In this document: positions 36,141 through 47,009 of the stretch, one piece after another | How positions within the stretch are numbered: position 1 is the stretch's first letter | How the letters are laid out: the number at the start of each line of letters is the position of its first letter | Assembly: GCF_000383675.1 (NCBI RefSeq) | Contig: NZ_KB911821.1 | Coordinates: 682,001 to 746,000, forward strand | DNA length: 64,000 nucleotides | Reading direction: 5' to 3' | Source of the DNA: Terracoccus sp. 273MFTsu3.1 | GTDB lineage: Bacteria > Actinomycetota > Actinomycetes > Actinomycetales > Dermatophilaceae | Made by a program: the position numbers and the translations under genes | The notes under the pieces: generated by a model | Seen by the model: only the letters and a program-made list of their open reading frames with translations | What the model was told of the DNA's origin: nothing | The model's database searches: none

Positions 36141-37000
36141 GCCGATCCCTGATGAAGGACGGGCGGCCCCGCAGCCCCTTCTCGATCGTCACCATGACGA
36201 TCCTGGCGCTCCTCTGGACGATCCCGACGCTGGGACTGCTCGTCACCTCGTTCCGCACCCGGGACGACGCGGCGACCTCCGGCTGGTGGACCGCGCTGTT
36301 CAACCCCTTCGGCGCCGACTGGACGACGAGCAACTACTCGGGGGCGTGGACCGGGGCGGACCTCAGCTCGGGATTCGTCAACAGCATCATCGTGGCGATC
36401 CCGGCCACCGTCATCCCGATCATGTTCGCGGCGTTCGCGGCCTACGCGTTCACCTTCATGGACTTCCCCTTCAAGGAGTTCTTCTTCCTGCTCATCATCG
36501 CGGTCATGGTGGTCCCCATCCAGGTGGCCTTCCAGCCGATGCTCAACATCCTCGGCCCGCGTGGCCTCGGCATCAGCGGGCAGTACATCGCGGTGTGGCT
36601 GCTGCACACGGGCTTCGGCATGCCGCTGTGCATCTACACCCTGCGCAACTACATGAGCACCCTGCCGCGCAGCGTCGTCGAGTCGGCCAAGATCGACGGG
36701 TGCAGCCACTTCCAGACGTTCTGGAAGCTCGTGGCACCGATGTCGATCCCGGCCATCGCGGCGTTCGCCACGCTCCAGTTCCTCTGGGTGTGGAACGACC
36801 TGCTCATCGCCAAGCTCTTCCTCAAGAGCGAGAACACGACCGTCATCGTCAAGCTCCAGCAGCTCCTGGGCTCGCAGGGGCAGGGTCAGGAGCTCCTGAC
36901 CGCGGGCGCGTTCATCACGATCATCGTCCCGATGATCGTCTTCGTCACGCTGCAGCGCTACATGATCCGCGGCATGACGTCCGGCGCGGTCAAGGGCTGA
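36137..37000 (+). CDS. Sugar ABC transporter permease (AglG/MalG-like)
   Basis: 287 residues from ATG 36137, overlapping the preceding stop. Six membrane helices; signature ESAKIDGCSHFQTFWKLVAP around residue 178-197. MalG-type C-terminus (FVTLQRYMIRGMTSGAVKG). No ATPase gene follows, so the importer presumably uses a shared ATPase of the MsiK type encoded elsewhere, as is known for many actinobacterial sugar importers. A hairpin terminator lies 36 bases downstream. Confidence 0.92.
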   Translation: MSRSLMKDGRPRSPFSIVTMTILALLWTIPTLGLLVTSFRTRDDAATSGWWTALFNPFGADWTTSNYSGAWTGADLSSGFVNSIIVAIPATVIPIMFAAFAAYAFTFMDFPFKEFFFLLIIAVMVVPIQVAFQPMLNILGPRGLGISGQYIAVWLLHTGFGMPLCIYTLRNYMSTLPRSVVESAKIDGCSHFQTFWKLVAPMSIPAIAAFATLQFLWVWNDLLIAKLFLKSENTTVIVKLQQLLGSQGQGQELLTAGAFITIIVPMIVFVTLQRYMIRGMTSGAVKG

Positions 37001-37035
37001 GGCGCCGCCTCGGCACCCGCACCGACCTGCTCGCC

Positions 37036-37072
37036 AGTCCCCTCCCGGCCGTCACTAGGCTGGGAGGGGACT
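37036..37072 (+). terminator. Hairpin terminator of the sugar importer operon
   Basis: AGTCCCCTCCC (37036-37046) pairs perfectly with GGGAGGGGACT (37062-37072) around a 15-base loop. Confidence 0.65.
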
Positions 37073-37074
37073 GT

Positions 37075-37102
37075 CGTATGCCGTGGGGCTCGGCGGCATA
37101 CG
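37075..37102. repeat. Inverted pair of the GTATGCCG motif before the fumarase gene
   Basis: CGTATGCCG (37075-37083) and CGGCATACG (37094-37102) are exact reverse complements separated by 10 bases. They are two of the 22 window copies of the over-represented octamer and could form a 9-bp hairpin 42 bases before the fumarase start. Confidence 0.7.
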
Positions 37103-37143
37103 CCTGACCAGCTCGAGCCCATCTGTATCGCAAGGAGCGTTTC

Positions 37144-38856
<1,713 letters not shown>

Positions 38857-38870
38857 CCGAAAGGACAGAC

Positions 38871-39386
38871 ATGAGCGAGAACGCCTCTGCGACAGCGGGA
38901 TTCGATGACCTCCTAGCCGCCAACCGCACGTGGGCCGAAGACTTCTCCCTGAACGGCTTCGACGGCGTGGCCCACGCCGGCGTGGCCGTCGTGACGTGCA
39001 TGGACTCGCGCATCGACCCCTTGCGCATGCTCGGCCTCTCGCCCGGCGACGCCAAGATCTTCCGCAACCCGGGTGGACGCGTGACCGACGCGGCGCTCGA
39101 GGCGCTCGTGCTCGGCACCCACCTGCTCAACGTGGAGCGCGTGCTCGTCGTGCCGCACACGCGGTGCGCCGTCGCCTCGAACTCCGAGGCCGAGCTGCGC
39201 GAGAAGGTCGGTGCGAGCGCCGGCAAGGACGCGTCGTGGATGAGCTTCGGCGTCATCGAGGACCAGGTGCGCACGCTGCGTGCCGACGTCGCACGGGTGC
39301 GCAGCCACCCGCTCATCGCCGACGGGACGCTCGTCGGCGGGTTCATCTACGACGTCGACTCCGGGCTGCTCCAGCCCGTCGACTGA
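38871..39386 (+). CDS. Beta-class carbonic anhydrase
   Basis: 171 residues. Zinc ligands are C43 (in VTCMDSR), H96 and C99 (in VVPHTRCA); the catalytic dyad D45/R47 is in the same CMDSR motif. The length matches the short actinobacterial type. It interconverts carbon dioxide and bicarbonate in the cytosol. It starts 14 bases after the fumarase stop, with AAGGAC as the ribosome site, and is probably co-transcribed with it. Confidence 0.93.
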   Translation: MSENASATAGFDDLLAANRTWAEDFSLNGFDGVAHAGVAVVTCMDSRIDPLRMLGLSPGDAKIFRNPGGRVTDAALEALVLGTHLLNVERVLVVPHTRCAVASNSEAELREKVGASAGKDASWMSFGVIEDQVRTLRADVARVRSHPLIADGTLVGGFIYDVDSGLLQPVD

Positions 39387-39394
39387 CCCGCCTC

Positions 39395-39435
39395 CCGACG
39401 TGCCCGCTCGACTCGTCGTCGAGTGGGCACGTCGG
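39395..39435. terminator. Long hairpin between convergent carbonic anhydrase and LtrA genes
   Basis: A 17-bp stem (39395-39411 with 39419-39435, one G-T pair) encloses a seven-base loop. It sits between the two stop codons, so it may terminate both transcripts. The right arm contains TCGAGTGGG, the core also found in the 22-base repeat array at 48972-49173. Confidence 0.75.
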
Positions 39436-39440
39436 TCCGG

Positions 39441-40610
39441 TCACGCCTCGACGCGGGTGGTCCAGACGTGGTGGGCGACGGCGGCGGCCAGCACGAGCCC
39501 GGTGATCAGCACCGTCACGCCGACCGGCGGGCCCACCGCGGCGACGGCCAGCAGGACGAGCCCGACGAGGACGCCCACCCGGGTCTCGACGACGGGCGCC
39601 CCCGCCATGGCGTGCATGGCCGTCAGACACCACACGTAGACGGCCACGGCACCGGCGAGCGCGAGTCCGACCACCCGGTCCGTCGTGGTCGCCTCTCCCT
39701 GGACGAGGTCGACGGCGGCGGCAAGGGCGGCGCCGGTCGCCGCCACCGAGACGAAGACGAGGTAGTGGCCGTAGCCGGTGATGAACGTGCTGCGGATACC
39801 GCCCTCGAAGAGGCCGGCGTGCTCGCGCTTGAAGTAGAGCCACCACATCGAGAAGACGATGAGCAGCCCGCCGACGACGATGGCGAGCAGCCCCACCTCC
39901 GCGCCCTGTTCCAGTGCTCCCTGGACCGCCTGCACCGAGGCGAGGATGACCTCGCCGAGCACGATGATCGTCAGCAGCGCGTAGCGCTCGGCGATGTGGT
40001 GCGGGTGGAACGGGGTGATGCCGTGGCGCTCGGCCACGATGGGCACGAGCAGCTCCAGGACGACGAGGGCGAAGAACGACACGAGCAGGGCCGTCCGACC
40101 GTCGAGGAGCAGCCGGGCGATCCACAGCACCTGGACGACAGCGATGCCCGCCGCATACGTCAAGGCGGTCCGCCGCCCCTCCGGGTGGCCGGCCGCCGCC
40201 CGGAGCCACATCGCCACCATCGCGAAGCGCATCACGGCGTAGCCGCCGACGACGAGCCCGGACTGCTCGGTGCTGAAGAGCTCGGGGATGCCTGCGGCGA
40301 GCATGAGCGAGCCGGCCATGATCGCGAAGGTGAGGAGGCGGTAGGTCACGTCGTCGCAGTCGTACGACGATGCGAACCACGTGTAGTTCATCCACGCCCA
40401 CCAGATGGCGAAGAAGACCATGACGAAGTTGACGAGGTCGCCGAGGTGCCCCTGGGCCAGGCCGTGGTGCCACTGCGCGGCGGCGCTCGCGATGGCCACG
40501 ACGAAGACGAGGTCGAAGAGCAGCTCGAGCGGGGTCGCGACGCGATGCGGCTCGTGGGGGTCACGAGGCTGCATGCGCCGTGAGAGGGGCACGACGTTGA
40601 CGTGGCTCAC
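39441..40610 (-). CDS. LtrA-family (low temperature requirement A) membrane protein
   Basis: 389 residues from a GTG start. About ten membrane helices. The family opening ATPLELLFDLVFVVAIASAA (residues about 25-44) and HHIAERYALLTIIVLGEVIL are diagnostic of LtrA proteins, first linked to growth of Listeria at low temperature. Biochemical role is unknown. The His/Glu residues in AERYALLTIIVLGE are conserved. It converges with carbonic anhydrase. Confidence 0.9.
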   Translation of the reverse strand: MSHVNVVPLSRRMQPRDPHEPHRVATPLELLFDLVFVVAIASAAAQWHHGLAQGHLGDLVNFVMVFFAIWWAWMNYTWFASSYDCDDVTYRLLTFAIMAGSLMLAAGIPELFSTEQSGLVVGGYAVMRFAMVAMWLRAAAGHPEGRRTALTYAAGIAVVQVLWIARLLLDGRTALLVSFFALVVLELLVPIVAERHGITPFHPHHIAERYALLTIIVLGEVILASVQAVQGALEQGAEVGLLAIVVGGLLIVFSMWWLYFKREHAGLFEGGIRSTFITGYGHYLVFVSVAATGAALAAAVDLVQGEATTTDRVVGLALAGAVAVYVWCLTAMHAMAGAPVVETRVGVLVGLVLLAVAAVGPPVGVTVLITGLVLAAAVAHHVWTTRVEA

Positions 40611-40647
40611 GGACCGAGTCTGCCAGCCGCGCCCCGCGGCGTCCCCG

Positions 40648-42699
40648 TCAGCCGAGGCCGCGACGCTCGAGCAGGTGCCGGATGTCCGCGTCGGCGCCGC
40701 GGAACTCGCGGTAGGACTCGAGCGGGTCGGCGGCGCCGCCGATCCCGACCACGTGGCGGCGGTAGCGGTCGCCGTTGGCGCGGGTCAGGCCGCCGTTCTC
40801 GCGGAACCACGCCACGGTGTCGGCATCGAGCACCTCGCTCCAGATGTAGGCGTAGTACTGGGCGTCGTACGCGTACGAGAAGGTGTGCGCGAAGTACGTC
40901 GACCGGTAGCGCGGCGGCACGAGGGGGTTCGCGAGCCCGACCGCGGCGAGGGCGGACGCCTCGAAGGCCTCGACGTCCGTCACCGTCGCGGCCTCCTCGA
41001 CGTCGATGGCGTGCCACGCCTGGTCCAGCAGCGCTGCCGCGAGGTACTCACCCGTCGCGAAGCCCTCCCCGAAGGACTGCGCCGCGACGAGGCGGTCGAC
41101 GAGCTCCTGCGGCAGGGGCTCCCCCGTCTCGTGGTGCACCGCGTAGCTCCCGAGCACCTCGGGCCAGAGCATCCACATCTCGTTGACCTGGCTCGGGTAC
41201 TCGACGAAGTCGCGGAAGACGCGGGTGCCGGCGAAGTGCGGGTAGGTCACCCGCGCGAGCAGGCCGTGGATCGCGTGCCCGAACTCGTGGAAGAAGGTGC
41301 GGGTCTCGTCGAAGGTGAGCAGCGTCGGCTCACCCGGGCCGGGCTTGGGCACGTTGAGGTTGTTGCACACGACGGCGCTCGTCTGACCCAGCAGGGTGTT
41401 CTGGTGGACGAGGCTGTTCATCCACGCCCCGCCCTTCTTCGTGTCGCGGGTGTGGAGGTCGAGCAGGTAGAGCCCGAAGGGCGTCCCGTCGGAGTCGTGC
41501 ACCTCGAAGACGCGGACGTCGGGGTGGTAGCCCTCGAGGTCGTCGCGCTCGTGGAAGGTCAGGCCGTACAGCAGCCCGGCCGCGTGGAAGATCCCGTCGT
41601 GGAGCACCCGCTCGGCCTCGAAGTAGGGTCGCATCGCCGCGAGGTCGACGGCATACCTCGACGCGCGGACGCGTTCGGCCCAGAACGCCCAGTCGTGCGC
41701 CTCCACGGGGTGGCCGGCCTCCTCCTCGAGGAGGGCCCGCTCGGCCTCGATGTTGCGGGCCGCGGCCGGGGCGAGGCGCCCCAGCAGGTCCATGACGCGT
41801 TCAGGGGTGCGCGCCGTGGAGTCGGCGAGCGCTGCAGCGGCATGCGTGTCGTAGCCGAGGAGCCGGGCCCGCTCGGCCCGGAGCCGGACGGTCTCGAGGA
41901 CGAGCGCCTTGGTGTCGTTGGCGTTGTCCCGGTTGCCGCGGGAGCCCTGCGCCTCGTGGAGCCGACGGCGCAGGTGACGGTCGGTGAGCGAGGCGAGGTG
42001 GGGATGCCCGGTCGGCAGGACGAGGGTGAGCAGCCAGGCCCCTTCGTGCCCGTGCTCGGCCGCAGCCGCCGCGGCGGCCGAGATCTCGCCCGCGGTCAGC
42101 CCGTCGAGCGCCGTCACGTCGTCGACGAGGACGGCGAGGTCGTTGGAGTCGGCGAGCAGCCGCTTCTCGAACTGGGTGCCGAGGCTCGCCAGCCGGCCGT
42201 TGAGCTCGCGCAGGCGGTCCTTCGCGCTCTCGTCGAGCCCCGCCCCGGCGACGGTCATCTCGGTGAGGTGCCGCTCGACGAGACGTCGAGACTCCGGGTC
42301 GAGGGCGGCCATCGCCGCCTCGTCGTCGTGGAGGGCCCTGATCCGGGCGTAGAGGCGCGGGTCGAGCCGGACCGCGTCGGCGTGAGCGGTGAGGCGCGGC
42401 GCGTACTCCTCCTCGATCGCCTGCACGGCGTCGGTGGCGAGGGAGCTCGACGTCCCGAAGAAGGCGAGGCTCGTCCGGCTCAGCGTCTGCCCCGAGCGCT
42501 CCAGTGCGACGAGCGTGTTCTCGAAGGTCGGGGGCGCCGGGTCGCCCGCGATCGAGTCGACCTCGGCGAGGTGCTCGGCCATGCCGCGGTCGAAGGCCTC
42601 GCGGTAGTGCTCGTCGCGGATCAGGGCGAAGGGCGGCAGCCCGTGGGGCAGCGGGCTCGGGGCGAGCAGCGGGTTGGCGGCCGGGATCTCGTCGGGCAT
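40648..42699 (-). CDS. M3-family zinc oligopeptidase (Dcp/oligopeptidase A-like)
   Basis: 683 residues. The zinc motif HEFGH is at 471-475 (H471, E472 and H475), inside RTFFHEFGHAIHGLL. The third ligand Glu lies about 25 residues later in the DFVEYPSQVNEMW segment. The C-terminal YRSTYFAHTFSYAYDAQYYAY (split: YRSTYFAHTF, SYAYDAQYYAY) supplies the substrate-binding Tyr/His loop. No signal peptide: a cytosolic enzyme that trims short peptides, dipeptidyl carboxypeptidase or oligopeptidase A type. Confidence 0.95.
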   Translation of the reverse strand: MPDEIPAANPLLAPSPLPHGLPPFALIRDEHYREAFDRGMAEHLAEVDSIAGDPAPPTFENTLVALERSGQTLSRTSLAFFGTSSSLATDAVQAIEEEYAPRLTAHADAVRLDPRLYARIRALHDDEAAMAALDPESRRLVERHLTEMTVAGAGLDESAKDRLRELNGRLASLGTQFEKRLLADSNDLAVLVDDVTALDGLTAGEISAAAAAAAEHGHEGAWLLTLVLPTGHPHLASLTDRHLRRRLHEAQGSRGNRDNANDTKALVLETVRLRAERARLLGYDTHAAAALADSTARTPERVMDLLGRLAPAAARNIEAERALLEEEAGHPVEAHDWAFWAERVRASRYAVDLAAMRPYFEAERVLHDGIFHAAGLLYGLTFHERDDLEGYHPDVRVFEVHDSDGTPFGLYLLDLHTRDTKKGGAWMNSLVHQNTLLGQTSAVVCNNLNVPKPGPGEPTLLTFDETRTFFHEFGHAIHGLLARVTYPHFAGTRVFRDFVEYPSQVNEMWMLWPEVLGSYAVHHETGEPLPQELVDRLVAAQSFGEGFATGEYLAAALLDQAWHAIDVEEAATVTDVEAFEASALAAVGLANPLVPPRYRSTYFAHTFSYAYDAQYYAYIWSEVLDADTVAWFRENGGLTRANGDRYRRHVVGIGGAADPLESYREFRGADADIRHLLERRGLG

Positions 42700-42780
42700 G
42701 GACCGAACCCTACGCAGGAGCCGCCCCGCCCTCGACCCGGTTTCGACCGGACCCCGGAGGACGTTTGCCGTCCGGTCGGC

Positions 42781-44127
42781 TCAGAGCGACAGCTCGGCCC
42801 TGACCACCCCGACGAGGCGGTCGGCGAGGGTGCGGGCCTGGTCGCCGTCGGCAGCCTCGACCATGACGCGGACGACGGGCTCGGTGCCGGACTTGCGCAG
42901 CAGGACCCGGCCGCTCTCCCCGAGCTCTCCCTCGGCCGCACGCACGGCGTCGGCGACGGCCGTGTTGGCCTCGAGAGCCGACTTGTCGACGTCCTTGACG
43001 TTGACGAGCACCTGCGGGAAGTGGGTCATGATGCCGGCGAGGTCGGCGAGCGCCCGACCGGTCGCGGCGACGCGCGAGGCGAGCATGAGCCCGGTGAGGG
43101 TGCCGTCGCCCGTCGTGCCGTGGTCGAGCATGACGACGTGGCCGGACTGCTCGCCGCCGAGCACGTAGCCGCCGGACTTCATCCCCTCGAGGACGTAGCG
43201 GTCGCCGACAGCGGTCTGCAGCACCTTGATGCCGGCTCCACCGAGAGCCTGGATCATGCCGAGGTTGGACATGACGGTCGCGACGAGCGTGTCACCGCGC
43301 AGCACGCCCTGCTCCTTCATGGCGAGCGCGAGGATCGCCATGATCTGGTCGCCGTCCACCTCGTGCCCGGCGGCGTCGACGGCGAGGCAGCGGTCGGCGT
43401 CGCCGTCGAGGGCGATGCCGAAGTCGGCGCCGACCGAGATGACGGTCTCCTTGAGGTGCTCGAGGTGGGTGGAGCCGTAGCCGTCATTGATGTTGAGCCC
43501 GTCCGGCTCGCCGCCGATGAGCGTCACCTGCGCGCCGGCCTCGCGAAAGGCGCGTGGGGCGACCTCCGACGCAGCACCGTGCGCGGCGTCGACGACGACG
43601 TGCAGGCCCTCGAGCCGGTGCGGCAGCACCGAGAGCAGGTGCGCGACGTAGCGGTCCGCACCGTCGAGCAGGGGCGTGATGCGGCCGACGTCACCGCCCG
43701 TGGGACGCTGCCACTCGTCGCGCAGCCGGGCCTCGATGCGGTCCTCGAGGTCGTCGGCGAGCTTGTGCCCGCCCCGGGCGAAGAACTTGATGCCGTTGTC
43801 GGGCATCGGGTTGTGCGACGCCGAGAGCATGGCACCGAGGTCGGCGTCCTGCTCGCCCACGAGGTAGGCGATCGCCGGTGTGGGCAGCACGCCAGCGTCG
43901 CGCACGTCGATGCCCGCCGAGGCGAGGCCGGCCACCGTAGCCGCGGCGAGGAACTCGCCGGACGCCCGGGGGTCGCGGCCGACGACGGCGACGGGGCGGT
44001 GACCGTTGAAGGCGCCAACCTCGCCGAGGACGTGCGCCGCGGCGACGGAGAGGTCGAGCGCGAGCTCGGCGGTGATGTCCTTGTTCGCCACACCACGGAC
44101 GCCGTCCGTGCCGAAGAGTCGAGCCAC
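42781..44127 (-). CDS. glmM: Phosphoglucosamine mutase
   Basis: 448 residues from GTG 44127 ([12 protein letters not shown] is the normal family N-terminus). Catalytic phosphoserine S104 in [12 protein letters not shown]; metal-binding DGDADRC near 243; sugar-binding [10 protein letters not shown] near 330; phosphate-binding [14 protein letters not shown] near the C-terminus. It converts glucosamine 6-phosphate to glucosamine 1-phosphate for peptidoglycan precursors. In many actinobacteria glmM lies just downstream of rplM-rpsI, as it does here with one secreted-protein gene between on the other strand. Confidence 0.97.
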   Translation of the reverse strand: MARLFGTDGVRGVANKDITAELALDLSVAAAHVLGEVGAFNGHRPVAVVGRDPRASGEFLAAATVAGLASAGIDVRDAGVLPTPAIAYLVGEQDADLGAMLSASHNPMPDNGIKFFARGGHKLADDLEDRIEARLRDEWQRPTGGDVGRITPLLDGADRYVAHLLSVLPHRLEGLHVVVDAAHGAASEVAPRAFREAGAQVTLIGGEPDGLNINDGYGSTHLEHLKETVISVGADFGIALDGDADRCLAVDAAGHEVDGDQIMAILALAMKEQGVLRGDTLVATVMSNLGMIQALGGAGIKVLQTAVGDRYVLEGMKSGGYVLGGEQSGHVVMLDHGTTGDGTLTGLMLASRVAATGRALADLAGIMTHFPQVLVNVKDVDKSALEANTAVADAVRAAEGELGESGRVLLRKSGTEPVVRVMVEAADGDQARTLADRLVGVVRAELSL

Positions 44128-44386
44128 GCTTGTGTGCCTTCCCGAGGGGTCCGACCCACTGGGCCGAGAGATGTGCTCGCACGACGATACCGCCCCGACG
44201 GCATACGGCCATCCGGCCCAGCCAGAACGGGTCACAACGGACATACCCGCTCCGACGGTGCCGGAAAGTGGCAGGGAACTGGCAGGTGGCACCCATCCAC
44301 TTCCCAGACATACCCCGCGACGATGTGCCCATCCCCGGGGCCCGACACCCGCGGGCCTTCCCGGGTCCTTCCCAGAGAGGCACTCG

Positions 44387-45559
44387 ATGAGCACTCGACG
44401 TTCAGGGCGTGTGGCCGCAGCCACCGCAACGGCCGCCACCATCCTCAGCGTGGCGACGGCGTTCGGCGCGTCCGCCGCGGCACCGAGCGCGGCGCCGTCC
44501 ACGCCCGCTGCAGGGGCGTCCGCCGCGGGCGTGACCAACCCCTACTCTCCGGCCTACGGCCACCCCTACCGCCACGGCGCGGTCCCGACCCGCGAACTCA
44601 ACACCCAGATGCACCGGTGGGAGGCCCAGACCAAGGGCGCGCGGCCCACCCAGTCCAAGACCCTCTCCTACGGCGGCGGCGTCGACGGGACCGGGGTCAC
44701 GAGCGGCGGCGCCGAGAAGGTCTACCTCGTGTTCTACGGCAGCCAGTGGGGCAGCCAGGGCACCGACGCAGGCGGCAACCTCACCTTCACCGGCGACCCC
44801 AAGGCGGGCGCACCGATCGTCCAGAAGCTCTTCAAGGGCCTGGGGACGGGCGGCGAGGCCTGGTCGGGCGTCATGACGCAGTACTGCGACGGTCCGCTCG
44901 TGGCCAGGGGCGCGACATCCTGCCCGTCGGGCGCTACTCACGTGCGGTACCCGACCGGCGGGGCCCTCGCCGGCGTGTGGTTCGACCCCTCGGTCGCGGC
45001 GCCCGCCAACGCCACGGCCAAGCAGCTCGGCGACGAGGCCGTCCGCGCCGCAGCGCATTTCGGCAACACCACCGCCGCGAGCAACCGCGACGCGCAGTAC
45101 GTCGTCCTCTCCCCGACCGGCACGCACCCGGACGGCTTCAACACCTCGTCCGGGCAGTTCTGCGCCTGGCACGACTACAACGGGGACCCCTACGTCGGGT
45201 CGACCAGCCCCTACGGTGACATCGCCTTCACGAACATGCCCTACGTCATGGACATGGGCACGAGCTGCGGGCAGAACTTCGTCAACACCGGCGCCGCGGG
45301 CACCGACGACGGCTACTCCATGGTCGAGGGCCACGAGTACGCCGAGACGATCACCGACCAGAACCCGGCCGGCGGATGGACGAACACCACGTCACGCACC
45401 TACTCCGGCCAGGAGAACGCCGACGAGTGCGCGTGGATCGCCCCCGGCAGCGCGGGCGGGGCGGGCAACGTCTCGACGACGTCGGGCAGCTTCGCGATGC
45501 AGGCGACGTGGTCCAACGACACGAACCGGTGCGACCTCAGCCACGTGACGGTGGGCTGA
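44387..45559 (+). CDS. Secreted protein with conserved HEYAE motif
   Basis: 390 residues from ATG 44387. A Sec-type signal peptide (about 1-30) is followed by an Ala/Pro linker and a globular domain. Notable segments: [57 protein letters not shown] and [21 protein letters not shown] recall similar secreted proteins in Streptomyces without assigned function. HEYAE preceded by Glu is reminiscent of a metal site but no HExxH is present. Six or so Cys probably form disulfides. A hydrolase is possible; not claimed. Confidence 0.8.
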   Translation: MSTRRSGRVAAATATAATILSVATAFGASAAAPSAAPSTPAAGASAAGVTNPYSPAYGHPYRHGAVPTRELNTQMHRWEAQTKGARPTQSKTLSYGGGVDGTGVTSGGAEKVYLVFYGSQWGSQGTDAGGNLTFTGDPKAGAPIVQKLFKGLGTGGEAWSGVMTQYCDGPLVARGATSCPSGATHVRYPTGGALAGVWFDPSVAAPANATAKQLGDEAVRAAAHFGNTTAASNRDAQYVVLSPTGTHPDGFNTSSGQFCAWHDYNGDPYVGSTSPYGDIAFTNMPYVMDMGTSCGQNFVNTGAAGTDDGYSMVEGHEYAETITDQNPAGGWTNTTSRTYSGQENADECAWIAPGSAGGAGNVSTTSGSFAMQATWSNDTNRCDLSHVTVG

Positions 45560-45602
45560 CGGGGCACCGACCCCGCCTGACGGCATACGCCATCGGGCAC
45601 GA

Positions 45603-45635
45603 CGAAGGCCCCCGAGCAGTGCTCGGGGGCCTTCG
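45603..45635. terminator. Strong hairpin terminator between secreted-protein gene and rpsI
   Basis: A perfect 15-bp stem (45603-45617 with 45621-45635) with an AGT loop. It lies 44 bases after the secreted-protein stop and beyond the tandem duplication that follows rpsI, so it can serve both convergent transcripts. Confidence 0.85.
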
Positions 45636-45645
45636 TTCGCACCTT

Positions 45646-45739
45646 CAGCGCGACTGGAGCCAAGCGGTGATGCTCGGCGCCAGTCGAAGCATCAGCGCGA
45701 CTGGAGCCAAGCGGTGATGCTCGGCGCCAGCCGAAGCAT
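45646..45739 (-). repeat. 47-base tandem duplication at the 3' end of rpsI
   Basis: Two copies (45646-45692 and 45693-45739) differ at a single base. On the rpsI strand each copy contains GATGCTTCGRC-TGGC-GCCGAGCATC, a bulged hairpin. The upstream copy abuts the rpsI stop codon. The array thus gives the mRNA two nearly identical 3' hairpins in series. Confidence 0.9.
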
Positions 45740-46242
45740 CAGCGCTTGGAGTACTGGGGAGCCTTGCGGGCCTTCTTGAGACCGGCCTTCTTGCGCTCCG
45801 GGACGCGGGGGTCACGGGTGAGGAAGCCGGCCTTCTTGAGGGCGGGACGGTTGAGCTCCTCGTCGATGCCGTTCAGCGAGCGGGCGACGCCGAGGCGCAC
45901 CGCGCCGGCCTGGCCGGAGGGGCCACCGCCGTGCACGCGGACGAGCACGTCGTAGGAGCCGTCCAGCTCGAGGAGCGTCAGCGGCTCCTTGACGATCTGC
46001 TGGTGCACCTTGTTGGGGAAGTAGGCGTCGAGGGTACGGCCGTTGATCTTCCACTCGCCGGTGCCGGGGACGATGCGCACGCGGGCGATGGCCTGCTTGC
46101 GGCGACCGGTGGCAGCGCCGGGGGTCGAGACCTCACGGGCGCGCTTCGGCTCGCCGGCGACGGAGCCGTCGGACTCCGAGGTGTACTCGGTCAGCTCGGG
46201 CTCGTCGGTGTCGAGGACTTCCTCGTTCACGATGTCAGTCAC
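45739..46242 (-). CDS. rpsI: 30S ribosomal protein S9
   Basis: 167 residues from a GTG start. The conserved core [23 protein letters not shown] (split: [20 protein letters not shown]) and the basic C-terminus [17 protein letters not shown] are intact; the terminal SKR tail reaches the ribosomal P site. An acidic N-terminal extension of about 45 residues is an actinobacterial feature. It follows rplM by 36 bases, the usual operon. Confidence 0.98.
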   Translation of the reverse strand: MTDIVNEEVLDTDEPELTEYTSESDGSVAGEPKRAREVSTPGAATGRRKQAIARVRIVPGTGEWKINGRTLDAYFPNKVHQQIVKEPLTLLELDGSYDVLVRVHGGGPSGQAGAVRLGVARSLNGIDEELNRPALKKAGFLTRDPRVPERKKAGLKKARKAPQYSKR

Positions 46243-46278
46243 GTGTCTTGTCGCTTTCTACGCAGCAGCCGGGGGGGC

Positions 46279-46722
46279 TTACTGCGCAACCTGGGTGATC
46301 TCGAAGGGGACGGGCTGCTGGGCCGCGTGGGGGTGCTCGGCACCGCGGTAGACCTTGAGCTTGGAGAGCTGCTGGCGGGCCAGCGAGTTCTTCGGGAGCA
46401 TGCCGCGGATGGCCTTCTCGACGGCCTTCTCGGGGCTCTTGGCGAGCAGCTCGGTGTAGGAGGTCGACCGCAGACCGCCCGGGAAGCCCGAGTGGCGGTA
46501 GGCCTTCTTCTGCTCGAGCTTGGCGCCGGTCAGGGCGACCTTGTCGGCGTTGATGATGATGACGAAGTCACCGGTGTCGACGTGCGGTGCGAACTGCGGC
46601 TTGTGCTTGCCCCGGAGCAGGACAGCGGCCTGGCTCGCGAGACGGCCGAGCACGACGTCGGTCGCGTCGATGACGTGCCACGTGCGAGTGACCTCGCCGG
46701 GCTTCGGGGTGTACGTGCGCAA
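46279..46722 (-). CDS. rplM: 50S ribosomal protein L13
   Basis: 147 residues from a TTG start ([12 protein letters not shown]). Conserved L13 stretches: [39 protein letters not shown] and [13 protein letters not shown]. First gene of the rplM-rpsI operon. Promoter and roughly 130-base leader lie upstream. Confidence 0.97.
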   Translation of the reverse strand: MRTYTPKPGEVTRTWHVIDATDVVLGRLASQAAVLLRGKHKPQFAPHVDTGDFVIIINADKVALTGAKLEQKKAYRHSGFPGGLRSTSYTELLAKSPEKAVEKAIRGMLPKNSLARQQLSKLKVYRGAEHPHAAQQPVPFEITQVAQ

Positions 46723-46860
46723 TGGAGTCTGCCTTCGCTTCTGAAATGGTGGAGCAGTGAATGCCGCTGGGCTCGGTCCGCGTCGCCCGGCCCCGCCCTC
46801 GTGGAGTCCACGTGATGGGGATGCTGGGTTCGCCTGACGGCCCGGTGCACAACTTCATCC

Positions 46861-46889
46861 ATGTTACGGGGTCGGGCCCTCGTGCCCAA
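46861..46889 (-). promoter_or_regulatory. Promoter of the rplM-rpsI operon
   Basis: Minus-strand TTGGGC (46884-46889) and TAACAT (46861-46866) are separated by exactly 17 bases. The predicted transcript would have a leader of about 130 bases before rplM. Confidence 0.6.
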
Positions 46890-46962
46890 ATCATGTGCAC
46901 CGGGACCGAAAACGCGGGCTGACCTGCAGCGATGTCCCTGAAAACCGGTCGTGCAAAGATCT

Positions 46963-47009
46963 TGTGCAGCCATAGTGTGCACAGGTATTGTGCACACTAT
47001 GGCTGCACA
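46963..47009. promoter_or_regulatory. Large inverted repeat over the start codon of the ArsR-type gene
   Basis: Two 21-base arms (46963-46983 and 46989-47009) are perfect reverse complements around a GGTAT centre. Each arm is itself bounded by TGTGCA and TGCACA, giving four half-boxes in 47 bases. The right arm contains the ATG (46999-47001). Another TGTGCA lies at 46894. A dimeric ArsR-type repressor bound here would block its own translation start region and transcription. Confidence 0.85.

Noticed and set aside
40405-45219. Open frame of about 1600 codons on the plus strand
   Set aside because: It is antisense to the M3 peptidase and glmM, has Arg/Gly/Val-rich composition without motifs, and arises from high GC.
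46530-47007. Minus-strand frame starting MAAQDLCTTG within the inverted repeat
   Set aside because: Its first codons only mirror the ArsR-type gene through the inverted repeat; beyond that it has no plausible protein and overlaps rplM and its promoter.
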